Origin: Natrinema caseinilyticum
Lineage (GTDB): Archaea > Halobacteriota > Halobacteria > Halobacteriales > Natrialbaceae
NCBI RefSeq assembly: GCF_024227435.1
Contig: NZ_CP100445.1
Coordinates: 3,779,369 to 3,843,368 of the forward strand
Length of the DNA stretch: 64,000 nucleotides
Reading direction: 5' to 3'
In this document: one piece after another, positions 1 to 8,688 of the stretch
Position numbering within the stretch: the first letter of the stretch is position 1
How the letters are laid out: each line of letters opens with the position of its first letter
Notes under the pieces: model-generated
The model's input: only the letters and a program-made list of their open reading frames with translations
What the model was told of the DNA's origin: nothing
Databases searched by the model: none
Translations under genes and position numbers: made by a program

Positions 1-64
1 TCGGCCGTCAGTATTTGCTACTCTTCGGGACCGTTAAGTGCGACCGGTCCGACCACTCGGGCAT

Positions 65-1522
65 ATGAGCACGGGGGTTACGATCTCGTCGATCTCTGAC
101 TACGCTATTTTGGGCTGTGGGAGCGTGGGATACGCTGTCGCGGAAGAGCTCGTCGAGCAGGGGAAAGACGTCCTGATCATCGACCGCGACGAGAACCGCG
201 TCGAATCGCTCCGAGATCAGGATTTGGACGCCCGGACGGCCGACATCCGCGAATCCGGCGTCGCCGAACTGGTCGCCGACCGCGACGTCGTCCTCATCCT
301 CGCCTCGGACGTCGAGTCCAACAAACAGGCCGTCGAACACATCCGCGAGAGTACGAACGATCAGTTCGTCGTCGCACGCGCCAGCGATCCCGTCTCCGGC
401 GACGAACTCTCCGAACTCGGGGCCGATATCGTCATCAACCCCTCCTCGGTCATCGCCGAATCGGCCCTCAGGGCGCTCGAGTCGGGCGAACTCGAGTACA
501 ACGCGGGCAAACTCGCCGCGCTCGTCGAGGAGACGTCGTCGCACCTCGCCATCGTCACGCAGGACAGCCCGGATCCGGACTCGATCGCCAGTGCGGCCGC
601 CCTCCAGGCGGTCGCCGACCACCTCGGGATCGAATCCGACATCATCTATCTCGGTGACGTGGGCCACCAGGAGAACCGGGCGTTCGTCAATTTGCTCGGG
701 ATCGATCTGGTCCAGTGGGACGAAATCGAGGATCACTCGATCTACGACACCGTCGCGCTCGTCGATCACGCGACCTCGAGCGAGATGGAACTCCCGGTCG
801 ACATCGTCATCGACCACCTCGAAACGGAGTCGGAGACGGGATTCGAACCCGAGTTCGTCGATATTCGGCCGAACATGTCCTCGACGTCGACGATCATGAC
901 GAAGTACATCCAGGAGTTCGATATGAACGTCTCCGAGGAGGTCGCAACGGCCCTGCTCTACGGCATCCGAGCGGAGACGCTCGATTTCAAACGCGACACG
1001 ACCCCCGCCGACCTCACCGCCGCCGCCTACCTCTATCCGTTCGCGAATCACGACACGCTCGAGCAAGTCGAGTCGCCGTCGATGTCGCCCGAGACGCTGG
1101 ACGTCCTCGCGGAAGCGATCACGAATCGCGACGTTCAGGGCAGCCATCTCGTCTCCAACGCCGGGTTCGTCCGCGACCGCGAGGCGCTCACGCAGGCCGC
1201 AAGTCACCTGCTGAATCTCGAGGGCGTGACGACGACCGCCGTCTTCGGAATCGCCGACGAGACGATCTTTCTCGCCGGTCGCTCGAAGGATATCCGCATC
1301 AACATCGGGAAAGTGCTCGACGACGCCTACGGCGAGATCGGCGAGACGGCCGGCCACTCGACGCAGGCGAGCGCGGAGATTCCGCTCGGCATCTTCACGG
1401 GGATCGAAATCTCTGAGGACACGCGGGATACGCTGCTCGAGTTGACCGAAGAAGCCGTCAAGCGAACGCTGTTCGACGCGATGGGTGTCGAAGGCGGGAG
1501 CGAAGGGTCGAACGGGAGCTGA
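65..1522 (+). CDS. DHH-family phosphoesterase with N-terminal TrkA/RCK-type nucleotide-binding domain
   Basis: The 485-residue protein opens with a Rossmann NAD-binding (TrkA-N/RCK) domain, seen in GCGSVGYAVAEEL and IDRDE in the first 45 residues. A DHH phosphoesterase domain follows with the motif TQDSPDPDSIASAAAL near residue 170. The C-terminal DHHA1 domain shows AGRS and AGHSTQASAEIP. DHH proteins cleave phosphodiesters such as oligoribonucleotides or cyclic dinucleotides with metal ions. This RCK-DHH architecture is common in haloarchaea and its substrate is not known. An upstream in-frame codon at 38 exists, but the ATG at 65 is preferred because a TTAAG box lies 27-31 bases before it. 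The gene faces the PRC-barrel gene tail to tail. Confidence 0.88.
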   Translation: MSTGVTISSISDYAILGCGSVGYAVAEELVEQGKDVLIIDRDENRVESLRDQDLDARTADIRESGVAELVADRDVVLILASDVESNKQAVEHIRESTNDQFVVARASDPVSGDELSELGADIVINPSSVIAESALRALESGELEYNAGKLAALVEETSSHLAIVTQDSPDPDSIASAAALQAVADHLGIESDIIYLGDVGHQENRAFVNLLGIDLVQWDEIEDHSIYDTVALVDHATSSEMELPVDIVIDHLETESETGFEPEFVDIRPNMSSTSTIMTKYIQEFDMNVSEEVATALLYGIRAETLDFKRDTTPADLTAAAYLYPFANHDTLEQVESPSMSPETLDVLAEAITNRDVQGSHLVSNAGFVRDREALTQAASHLLNLEGVTTTAVFGIADETIFLAGRSKDIRINIGKVLDDAYGEIGETAGHSTQASAEIPLGIFTGIEISEDTRDTLLELTEEAVKRTLFDAMGVEGGSEGSNGS

Positions 1523-1539
1523 AAGGCTCGGAGAGTCTC

Positions 1540-1833
1540 CTAGACCAGCAGTTCGTCTTCTTCGTCGTCGGGTTCGCGAACGCGCTCGACGACGTCGTTG
1601 ATGAGGACGATATCGCCGACGGATCGGACCCAGCGGTAGGGAACGATGATACCCTGACCCCTGCGGGCTTCCTCCGCGAACAGTTCGCTGTTTAGATTCG
1701 CCAGGGCGAGGCCGGTGACGGCTTCGCCGTCGATGTTGAGACGGAGGTCCTCGACTTCGCCCACGAAGACGCCGTTGTTCGAGTACACCTCGCGGCCGAC
1801 GAGCGACGTGATCTCTTGGGAAGTGTCGTCCAT
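1540..1833 (-). CDS. PRC-barrel domain protein
   Basis: This is a 97-residue soluble acidic protein. The core EITSLVGREVYSNNG followed by VGEVEDLRLN and LINDVVERV is typical of the PRC-barrel fold. That fold is found in the ribosome maturation factor RimM and in many small archaeal proteins thought to act in RNA metabolism or as adaptors. The ATG at 1833 is chosen over the one at 1845 because the box AAGAATTAAG (1858-1867) sits about 25-34 bases upstream of it, the usual distance for a leaderless transcript. The family is clear; the role is not. The gene converges on the DHH gene. Confidence 0.8.
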   Translation of the reverse strand: MDDTSQEITSLVGREVYSNNGVFVGEVEDLRLNIDGEAVTGLALANLNSELFAEEARRGQGIIVPYRWVRSVGDIVLINDVVERVREPDDEEDELLV

Positions 1834-1962
1834 GACTGGCTTCATGCGTGGCGGACTCTTAATTCTTAGTCAGACGTGACAGTCACCGAGACGGACGCGA
1901 CAGTCCCACCGCCGGTGACGACGCGTCTGCGAGTCGGCCGGCGATCCGGGGACGCGGTCGCG

Positions 1963-2733
1963 TCACTCGTAGACCGGATCGCGCCCCTCACGGAACGCGG
2001 CGACTGATTCGGCGAAATCCGGATGGCGCACGCACTGCTCGTCTAAGGCGCGACGATACGTCGACGCTCGAGCGATCGCGTCGGCCCGATGCCTGACCAT
2101 GGCTCGCTTCGTCTGTGCGACCGCGTTCGGACTCCGAGCGGCGATTCGACCCGCGACGTCCCGGATTGCTGCATCGAGTCGGTCGGGAGCGACGACGCGA
2201 CTGAAGAGATCCGTCTCCGCGACCGCATCGGCCTCGAGGACGCCACCGGTAAAGCACAGTTCCCGCGCGATTCCGTCGCCGAGTTCCAAGACGAGGCGCT
2301 CGAACGGTGGGACGAGACCCATCCGGATCTCGGCGGGACAGAGCGTCGCATCGGTCGAGGCGATCCGAACGTCACAGGCCATCGCGAGTTCGTAGCCGCC
2401 CCCGTAAGCGGGGCCGTTCACGCGTCCGATGACCGGAATCGGGACGGATTCGATGACGGCGTACAGTTCCGAGAAGGACTCCAGATACTCGATCACGGCA
2501 TCGGGTTCGTCGGCGCGGGCCGCGAACGCGTCGACGTCCGCACCTGCCGAAAAGGTCCGGCCGGAACCCGTGACGACGATCGACCGAACGGAGTCGTCCG
2601 CTCCAACCGCTTCGATCTGCGCTCCTAGTTCGTCGATAACTGCGGGCGACATCGCGTTCCCCGCGTCCGGTCGGTCGATCGTCACGGTCGCGTACCGGTC
2701 CGCAGAGTCGTGTGAGACGGTAACGTTAGCCAT
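1963..2733 (-). CDS. enoyl-CoA hydratase/isomerase family protein
   Basis: This 256-residue crotonase-fold enzyme likely hydrates or isomerises enoyl-CoA substrates in acyl-CoA degradation. The sequence shows the CoA-binding and oxyanion-hole motifs SAGADVDAFA near residue 65 and NGPAYGGGYELAMACDVRIAS near residue 110. The helical C-terminus ends in PDFAESVAAFREGRDPVY, usual for this family. The start MANVTVSHD at 2733 matches family length, and the upstream in-frame extension looks like non-coding sequence. Crotonase members catalyse many reactions, so the exact substrate is open. A 3-hydroxyacyl-CoA dehydrogenase (18.7 kb) and an acyl-CoA dehydrogenase (40.5 kb) in the window supply neighbouring steps but are not in its operon. 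Confidence 0.85.
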   Translation of the reverse strand: MANVTVSHDSADRYATVTIDRPDAGNAMSPAVIDELGAQIEAVGADDSVRSIVVTGSGRTFSAGADVDAFAARADEPDAVIEYLESFSELYAVIESVPIPVIGRVNGPAYGGGYELAMACDVRIASTDATLCPAEIRMGLVPPFERLVLELGDGIARELCFTGGVLEADAVAETDLFSRVVAPDRLDAAIRDVAGRIAARSPNAVAQTKRAMVRHRADAIARASTYRRALDEQCVRHPDFAESVAAFREGRDPVYE

Positions 2734-2904
2734 CTGCTCGGATCCCACTGCGGCCAGCGACAAAACAGTATTCGTCCGGCCGGTCACGATCTACAGCCGA
2801 CGAGTCGCAGTGGGACCGTCGTTTCGACCGCCGTCCTCCCGTGAATCGTCGTCGCTTTCCCGGTCGTCGTATTCGACGGCCGGACTGCGCCGACCGTCGC
2901 GGGT

Positions 2905-4143
2905 CTAGCCCAGAATCGAGTCGACGGCGGCGTGGTCGGACAACAGCCGTTGCATCCGGTCGACCGTGTCGACGTCGCGAACGCGGCCGCTGCGGACGAT
3001 TTCCTCCGCGCGGTCGACGGTCGCGAGCGTGTCCGTCCGAACCGCGATGATCGGAACGCCCTTCTCGCTTGCCTGCCCCAGGATCGTTCCCGAGGGCCGA
3101 TGCCCGCCGGTCAGGATGAGACAGCGAACGCCGGGGGCCTCGAGCGCAGCGGTGTGGATTTCGGCGCGGTCGCCGCCCGTGATAACGGCCGCGTCTTTCG
3201 TCCGCCGGAATCGACGCAGGGCGCTGTCCGCACCCATCGCGCCGACGGAGAACCGTTCGACGTAGGCGTCCTGTCCGGCCTCGACGAGCATCGTCCCCCC
3301 GAGTTCGTCCGCGAGTTCGGCGACCGTCACGCCCGACAGTTCGCGCTCGCTCGGAATGATGCCGGTGACCGAAATCCCGCGATCCTCGAGGAACGGGATC
3401 ACGTCCGTCTCGAGTCCGTCGTACGCGACGTCGGGCACCTGGTTGAACACGACCCCGCCGAGGCGGTCGCCGAACGACGCCGCGGCCGCGAGGACGTCGT
3501 CGACGTCCCCCGGCCGTTCGTAGGGCGCGATCAGCAGAACGCGTGCGTCGAGGAGGTCCGCGATGTCCGGGTCGGTGAGATGGACGATGCCTCCCACGTC
3601 GTAGCGGCCACCCCCTTCGACGAACATCCGGTCGTGGCCGTCGGCGAGCGTCTCGAACGCCTCGCGGACGCGCTCGCCGAGTTCCGCGGGCGATTCGCGC
3701 CCGCGGACGGCCTGCTCGACGAAAGTCGGCGAGTAGACCACCGGCTCGAGGTCCTGGACGTCCGCATCGAGTTCGAGCAGTTCGCGAGCGAGAAGCGGAT
3801 CTTCGTCCAGGGTCTTCCCGACGTTGCTCTGGAGGCGGGTTCCTTTCGGTTTCATGTAGCCGACGCTGTCTCCATCGGCTCTGGCCAGCCGAGCCAATGC
3901 CAACGCGACGGCCGTTTTGCCGGTGCTTTCCGCGAGCGAGCTCACGAGTAGCGTGTCGACATCGCGACCGGGATCAGATATACTTGCGTCGTCGTCAGTA
4001 TCTGTGGTCCCGGTTTCGCCGTCGGTGTCCGTGGTCTCGGCGAGAGCGTCGTTCTCTTCCGGGCCGGTTCGGTTGTCGATGTTCGCGTTTGGAGTTTCGC
4101 TGTCGGCGGTCGTGGATTCGGGTTCTGGATCGGTCTCGGTCAT
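2905..4143 (-). CDS. BioD-like P-loop / DRTGG-domain protein (phosphotransacetylase N-domain family)
   Basis: The 412-residue protein starts with about 60 acidic, low-complexity residues. A P-loop domain follows (LLVSSLAESTGKTAVALAL, then GYMKPKGTRL) like that of dethiobiotin synthetase and the N-terminal part of bacterial phosphotransacetylase. The C-terminal half contains a DRTGG-type regulatory domain (VITGGDRAEIH, LILTGGHRPSG). There is no phosphotransacetylase catalytic domain, so it probably does not make acetyl phosphate. Its start codon overlaps the stop of the ADP-forming acetyl-CoA synthetase gene by four bases (ATGA), so the two are translationally coupled. This suggests it senses or tunes acetyl-CoA/acetate exchange. 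The assigned fold is firm; the role is inferred. Confidence 0.82.
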   Translation of the reverse strand: MTETDPEPESTTADSETPNANIDNRTGPEENDALAETTDTDGETGTTDTDDDASISDPGRDVDTLLVSSLAESTGKTAVALALARLARADGDSVGYMKPKGTRLQSNVGKTLDEDPLLARELLELDADVQDLEPVVYSPTFVEQAVRGRESPAELGERVREAFETLADGHDRMFVEGGGRYDVGGIVHLTDPDIADLLDARVLLIAPYERPGDVDDVLAAAASFGDRLGGVVFNQVPDVAYDGLETDVIPFLEDRGISVTGIIPSERELSGVTVAELADELGGTMLVEAGQDAYVERFSVGAMGADSALRRFRRTKDAAVITGGDRAEIHTAALEAPGVRCLILTGGHRPSGTILGQASEKGVPIIAVRTDTLATVDRAEEIVRSGRVRDVDTVDRMQRLLSDHAAVDSILG

Positions 4144-6236
4144 AGTTCCTCCGTGTCGACGGTGAGTCGCAGATCGATTGCCTGTACGCCGTCGGGACCC
4201 GCGACGAGCGGGTTGACGTCGAGTTCGAGGATCGCCGGAAAATCCGTCACCAGCTGTGAGAGCCGCTGAATCGTCTCGACGACACCGTCGATATCAGCCG
4301 GTTCGCGGCCTCGAGCGCCTCGCAACAACGGTGCGGCCTTGATCTCGTCGACCATCTCGCGGGCCTCACCGTCACCGATCGGCGCGACGCGGACCGACGT
4401 ATCCTCGAGAATCTCGACGAAGATGCCGCCGAGTCCGAACAGCAACAGCGGGCCGAACTGCGGGTCGCGGTTCATCCCGACGATGGTCTCGGTCGCGGAC
4501 TCGAGGTCGAGCATCTCCTGGACCTGGACGCCGATGATCCTCGCGTCGGGCTGGTAGGTGCGCGCCCGGGAGACGACGTCCTCGTACGCATCGTACACGT
4601 CGTCGGTGTCGACGCCGACTTTGACGCCGCCGATGTCGGACTTGTGAGAGATGTCCGGGCTGACGATCTTCAGCACGACATCGCCGTCGATCGAGCCGGC
4701 GACGTCCCGCGCGCGGACGGGATCGTCGACGATTTCGCCGGCCGGCGTGGGGATCCCGTAGGCCTCGAGCAGGTCCATCGACTCGACGCCGAGTCGGTTG
4801 TCGTCCCGGCGGTATGCACGCTCCAGGATCACTCGGGCGCGCTCGCGATCCACGTCGAACGTCGCGGGCACGTCTGCCGTCCGCTCGCGTCGCTCTCCGA
4901 AGCGAGCCAGCGCGTCGAGTCCCGATACGGCCCGCGACGGATCGAAGTAGTTCGGAATGCCCGATTTGCGCAGCGTCTCCTCGGCTTCCCTGGCCCGTTT
5001 TCCGCCCATCAGGCACGTGACGACCGGCGTCTCGTATGCCTCGCGTTTCCCGATCACGGTCTCGGCAAGGTCGTCGTAGGACAGCACCGCGGTCGGCGCG
5101 GCGACCACGACCGCGCTCCCGACGTTGGGGTCCGCGAGCGCGATCTCGAGGGCCTCCCCGAAGCGGTCGACGTCGGCGTCACCGATCGCGTCGATCGGGT
5201 TGTAGACGTTGGCCTCCGCCGGCATCGCCTCGGCGAGCGCGTCGATCGTCTCGTCGGCGAAGTCGGCCATCTCGAGCCTCGAGTCGCCGACGGCGTCCGT
5301 CGTGAGGACGCCGGGGCCGCCCGCGTTCGTTACGACTGCGACGCCGTCCGTCTCGGGTTCGGGCAGCCCCGCAAGCGCCCGCGCGGAATCGAACAGTTCC
5401 TGGACCGAGTGGGCCCGGATGATTCCGGCCTGATCGAGTCCGGCCTCGTAGGCTCGTTCGCTTCCCGCGATCGCTCCGGTGTGAGACGAGGCGGCTTGCG
5501 CGCCGGCGTCCGTTCGGCCGGACTTGACGACGACGATCGGCGTCTCGTCGGTCACCTCGCGGGCGGCGTCGACGAAGTCCCGACCGTCGGCGACGTCCTC
5601 GAGGTAGCCGATGATGACGTCCGTCTGTGGGTCGTCGCCCCACTCGCGGACGAAATCCGTCTCGTCTAACACCGCCTTGTTGCCGAGCGACACGACGTCC
5701 CGAAAGCCGATGCCCTGGTCGTTGGCCCAGTCGAGGACGGCCGTGATGAACGCGCCGGACTGGCTCATGAACGAAATCGATCCCTCGAGTGCGCTTTCCG
5801 GCCCGAAGGTGGCGTTCATGCCGTTCGCCGTGGCCATGATCCCCAGGCTGTTCGGCCCGACGACGTTGAGGTCGTTCTCGCCGGCGATCTCGCGGAGCCG
5901 GCGCTCGCGTTCGGCTCCCTCGCTGCCGGTTTCGGCGAAGCCGGCCGTGATGACGACGACGTTCTCGGTGCCCGCCGCTGCGAGATCGCAGATCGACTCG
6001 ATGACGACCTCGGGCGGGACCACGACCACCGCCAGATCGATCGGCGGCGCACTCGACGCGTCCGGATAACACTCGAGCCCGAGTACCTCCTCGTGTGACG
6101 GATTGATCGGAACGACCCGCCCCGCGAACTGGTCTCGCAGGTTCTCGAGGATCGCCCGCCCGACCGCGCCGTCGCGGTCGGTCGCGCCGACCACGGCGAC
6201 GGTCTCGGGATCGAAGAGTTCGGATAACCGTCCCAT
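4140..6236 (-). CDS. acetate--CoA ligase (ADP-forming), fused alpha and beta subunits
   Basis: The 698-residue enzyme interconverts acetyl-CoA + ADP + Pi with acetate + ATP + CoA in the cytoplasm. It is the archaeal route to acetate and substrate-level ATP. Domains in order: CoA-binding Rossmann domain (VAVVGATDRDGAVGRAILENL, residues 10-130); succinyl-CoA-ligase-like domain with NSLGIMAT; a segment with SSHTGAIAGSERAYEAG carrying the likely phospho-histidine; and the ATP-grasp beta domain from about residue 470 (KSDIGGVKVGV, then PLLLFGLGGIFVEI). Fusion of alpha and beta in one chain is the usual haloarchaeal form. It is first in a two-gene unit with the DRTGG protein. Specificity for other acyl groups cannot be excluded. 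Confidence 0.92.
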   Translation of the reverse strand: MGRLSELFDPETVAVVGATDRDGAVGRAILENLRDQFAGRVVPINPSHEEVLGLECYPDASSAPPIDLAVVVVPPEVVIESICDLAAAGTENVVVITAGFAETGSEGAERERRLREIAGENDLNVVGPNSLGIMATANGMNATFGPESALEGSISFMSQSGAFITAVLDWANDQGIGFRDVVSLGNKAVLDETDFVREWGDDPQTDVIIGYLEDVADGRDFVDAAREVTDETPIVVVKSGRTDAGAQAASSHTGAIAGSERAYEAGLDQAGIIRAHSVQELFDSARALAGLPEPETDGVAVVTNAGGPGVLTTDAVGDSRLEMADFADETIDALAEAMPAEANVYNPIDAIGDADVDRFGEALEIALADPNVGSAVVVAAPTAVLSYDDLAETVIGKREAYETPVVTCLMGGKRAREAEETLRKSGIPNYFDPSRAVSGLDALARFGERRERTADVPATFDVDRERARVILERAYRRDDNRLGVESMDLLEAYGIPTPAGEIVDDPVRARDVAGSIDGDVVLKIVSPDISHKSDIGGVKVGVDTDDVYDAYEDVVSRARTYQPDARIIGVQVQEMLDLESATETIVGMNRDPQFGPLLLFGLGGIFVEILEDTSVRVAPIGDGEAREMVDEIKAAPLLRGARGREPADIDGVVETIQRLSQLVTDFPAILELDVNPLVAGPDGVQAIDLRLTVDTEEL

Positions 6237-6331
6237 CGCTCGAGGGTTGGCCGACGAGCGTGTTAAGCGTATGCCGTGATGGGGTGACCCGACGATCGGG
6301 TACCGCAGCCTGTCACAGACACGCGGTCGCG

Positions 6332-6730
6332 TTATTCGGGCGACTCCCGATCCGCGTCGACCGTCCGATGCGACCGCCGTCGGCGATATCTATCGCCGAT
6401 CGCCGCACCGAGTCCGAAACAGACGAGCAGGCCACCGTACAGCAGGAGGTGGACCGGACTGTCCGGTGTGAACACGCGTCCGATGAGCGCCATCCCGACG
6501 ACGTACGCGATCGCTCCGCCCGCGAGGAGATTCGTGACCGAAAACCCGAAGACGGCGGCTGCTCAACCACCGACGAGCACCGCCGATATCCCGACGATAG
6601 CGAGGGCGGCCAGTTCTCCGATCGCCTGCGAAACCTGCACCCAGTAGACGTGTCTCGGCGGCCAGAGAACGTATCCGGCGGCGAACGCGAGGAGGCCGCT
6701 CGCGAGAATCTCCGTCGACCGTCGGCCCAT
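6332..6730 (-). pseudogene. small integral membrane protein gene interrupted by an in-frame TGA
   Basis: Reading the minus strand from the ATG at 6730 gives a hydrophobic protein (LLAFAAGYVLWPP, ALAIVGISAVLVGG) that hits TGA at 6563-6565, codon 56. The same frame then continues without a further stop for 76 codons to TAA at 6332. That stretch is just as membrane-like (AAVFGFSVTNLLAGGAIAYV, LLLYGGLLVCFGLGAAIGD) and ends in a basic/acidic cytoplasmic tail, so the intact protein would be about 132 residues with four hydrophobic segments. A single base change, such as GGA or CGA to TGA, explains the break. Haloarchaea are not known to use selenocysteine. A sequencing error is possible. Family not recognised. 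Confidence 0.7.
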
Positions 6731-6934
6731 ACTCGAGTGTTGGATCTCGAACAGGTAATCGCACCGATCGCCGTCGGTTCGATCGACGTGACCGAATACC
6801 ACTCGGCTCGGCGCACAGCCCCACGGTCGGATCGGTCGGCACGACCGCCGTCCGGACGGGCCGAGCGGAGACGCTCGAGAATCGTCCGTCGACTCGTCGG
6901 CAGGGAGCGCAGACTTGCGCGCCCGTCGAACAGT

Positions 6935-7951
6935 TCAGTGCGTCGAGAGAGCCGCCGTCGACCGACTCGATGCGAACACGGCGAGCAGATAGCTCGCGAT
7001 GGCGACGACGACGATCGACCCGCCGGTCGGCAGCCCTTGGGAAATCGAGAGGACGAATCCGCCGATCACCGCGACCTGACCGAACAGGATCGAACAGTAC
7101 AGCGTCTCGCGGAAGCTCCGTGCGATCTGGGTCGCCGCGGCGACGGGGACGACGAGCATCGCGGCGACGAGGATCACGCCGAGGATCTGCATGGCACCGA
7201 CGACCACGACCGCGGTCATCACGATCAGCAGCGTGTTGTACCACGTCACGTTGAGGCGCGCGACGCGAGCGGCCTGTTCGTCGAACGTGATGAACAGCAG
7301 CTGTTTATAGGTCGCGACGATGGCGGCGACGACGAGGACACTGATGACGGCCATCAGCTGTGCGCCCGAGGGCGTGACGACGGAGATATTACCGAAAATG
7401 TAGCCTCGGATGTTGATTCCGGACGTCTGGTCCAGACTGATAACCAGGGTCCCCACGGCGAAGCTGCCGGTCAGCATGATCGCGATGGGAACGTCGCCGT
7501 AGGTGTCGGTCCGCTCGGCCAGCCACTGGACGCCGAGCGCGCCGAGGATGCCCACGACCAGCGCGACGAGCATCAACGACCCGTTCCAGCCGGTCGTCGC
7601 GCTCACCAGCAGGCCGACCGCGACCCCGGCGAAGGCCGTATGCGCGAGCGTCTCGCCGATCAGGGCCATCTCCCGGTGGACGAGGTAGGTCCCGACCAGT
7701 GGCGCGACGACGCCGATCAGGATTCCCGTCGCGATCGAGCGCCACATGAACGGGTGATAGAACACGTTCGTCCCGAGGTAGTGATCCGCCCACCAGCCCG
7801 CGATACGAGCCTGATCGTACACCTCGCCCACCAGCGGCGCCGCTCGCAGCGCGTCGATAGCGAGCAGACCGATCATCGCGACCGCGAGGACCGCGGTCAG
7901 GGCGATACCGACGTGCTCGAGTTGCCGACGGTGCGGGAGCGTTCGGCTCAT
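6935..7951 (-). CDS. znuB: zinc/manganese-type ABC transporter permease
   Basis: The 338-residue polytopic protein belongs to the ABC-3 (ZnuB/MntB/TroC) permease family that forms the membrane channel for divalent-metal import. Many hydrophobic segments are visible. The conserved stretch YLVHREMALIGETLAHTAFAGVAVG lies near residue 90, with GAMQILGVILVAAMLVVPVAAA near residue 250. The start ATG overlaps the stop codon of the upstream ATPase gene by one base (TGATG), so it is the last gene of the znuA-znuC-znuB unit read from 9725 leftward. Zinc is the likeliest cargo because of the histidine-rich partner protein. Manganese cannot be excluded. Confidence 0.9.
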   Translation of the reverse strand: MSRTLPHRRQLEHVGIALTAVLAVAMIGLLAIDALRAAPLVGEVYDQARIAGWWADHYLGTNVFYHPFMWRSIATGILIGVVAPLVGTYLVHREMALIGETLAHTAFAGVAVGLLVSATTGWNGSLMLVALVVGILGALGVQWLAERTDTYGDVPIAIMLTGSFAVGTLVISLDQTSGINIRGYIFGNISVVTPSGAQLMAVISVLVVAAIVATYKQLLFITFDEQAARVARLNVTWYNTLLIVMTAVVVVGAMQILGVILVAAMLVVPVAAATQIARSFRETLYCSILFGQVAVIGGFVLSISQGLPTGGSIVVVAIASYLLAVFASSRSTAALSTH

Positions 7952-8688
7952 CAGTGGTGGTGGTGGACGACCTGCCCCGTCGCCCCGTAGGCCTCCGTCA
8001 GCGCCTCGCTTTCGACGAACGATTCGGTATCGCCGTGGTGGTACAGCTCGGTATTGATACAGGCGATACGGGTCGCGCGATCGGTGACGACACCGATGTC
8101 GTGTTCGATCAGGATGATCGTGATCCCGTCGTCGTTGAGCGACTCGAGGAGCTGGTAGAACTCGTCTCGGGACTCGGCGTCGACGCCGACGGTCGGCTCG
8201 TCGAGCGCCAGCAGGTCGGCTTCGGAGGCCAACGCGCGTGCGATGTACGCCCGCTGGCGCTGGCCACCCGAGAGCTGATCGAGCTGACGGTCGCCGAGAT
8301 CGGCGATGTCGACGGTCTGGAGTGCGTCGTCGACCGCCGCCCGGTCGTCGTCGGTCAGCCGTCCGTGGCCCGCGTGGGCGAATCGACCCATCGTGACCGC
8401 TTCGCGGACCGTGACCGGCATCGAGCCGCCGCGGTTGGTCGCCTGTTGGGAGACGTACCCGATTCGTTCGCCGCCGTCGAACTCGGAGACGGGTTCGCCG
8501 AACAGTTCGATCGAGCCGCTATCGGGACTGCGCAGGCCAAGCATGAGGTGCAAGAGCGTGGTCTTTCCCGACCCGTTTGGACCGATCAGTCCCAGAAAGT
8601 CGCCTTCTCGAACCGTAAGCGAGACGTCTTTGACGGCCGGCTGCTCGCCGTAGGCGAACGTCACGCCGTCGAGATCGATCACGGTCAC
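7951..8688 (-). CDS. znuC: zinc/manganese-type ABC transporter ATP-binding protein
   Basis: This 245-residue ABC ATPase energises metal import. Walker A is GPNGSGKTT near residue 38, the signature LSGGQRQRAYIARAL lies near residue 137, and Walker B is LLALDEP just after. The protein ends in VVHHHH, a short histidine tail that may bind metal. The start is the GTG at 8688, which forms a four-base GTGA overlap with the stop of the substrate-binding-protein gene. Longer in-frame readings upstream run through that gene and are not credible. It is the middle gene of a tightly overlapping operon with znuA upstream and znuB downstream. Confidence 0.92.
   Translation of the reverse strand: MTVIDLDGVTFAYGEQPAVKDVSLTVREGDFLGLIGPNGSGKTTLLHLMLGLRSPDSGSIELFGEPVSEFDGGERIGYVSQQATNRGGSMPVTVREAVTMGRFAHAGHGRLTDDDRAAVDDALQTVDIADLGDRQLDQLSGGQRQRAYIARALASEADLLALDEPTVGVDAESRDEFYQLLESLNDDGITIILIEHDIGVVTDRATRIACINTELYHHGDTESFVESEALTEAYGATGQVVHHHH

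Noticed and set aside
8-1357. 449-codon open frame opposite the DHH gene
   Set aside because: It is an antisense shadow without motifs, while the forward gene is a clear family member.
6563-6565. In-frame TGA considered as a selenocysteine codon
   Set aside because: Haloarchaea are not known to insert selenocysteine, no hairpin element is evident and the context is an unremarkable membrane helix border.
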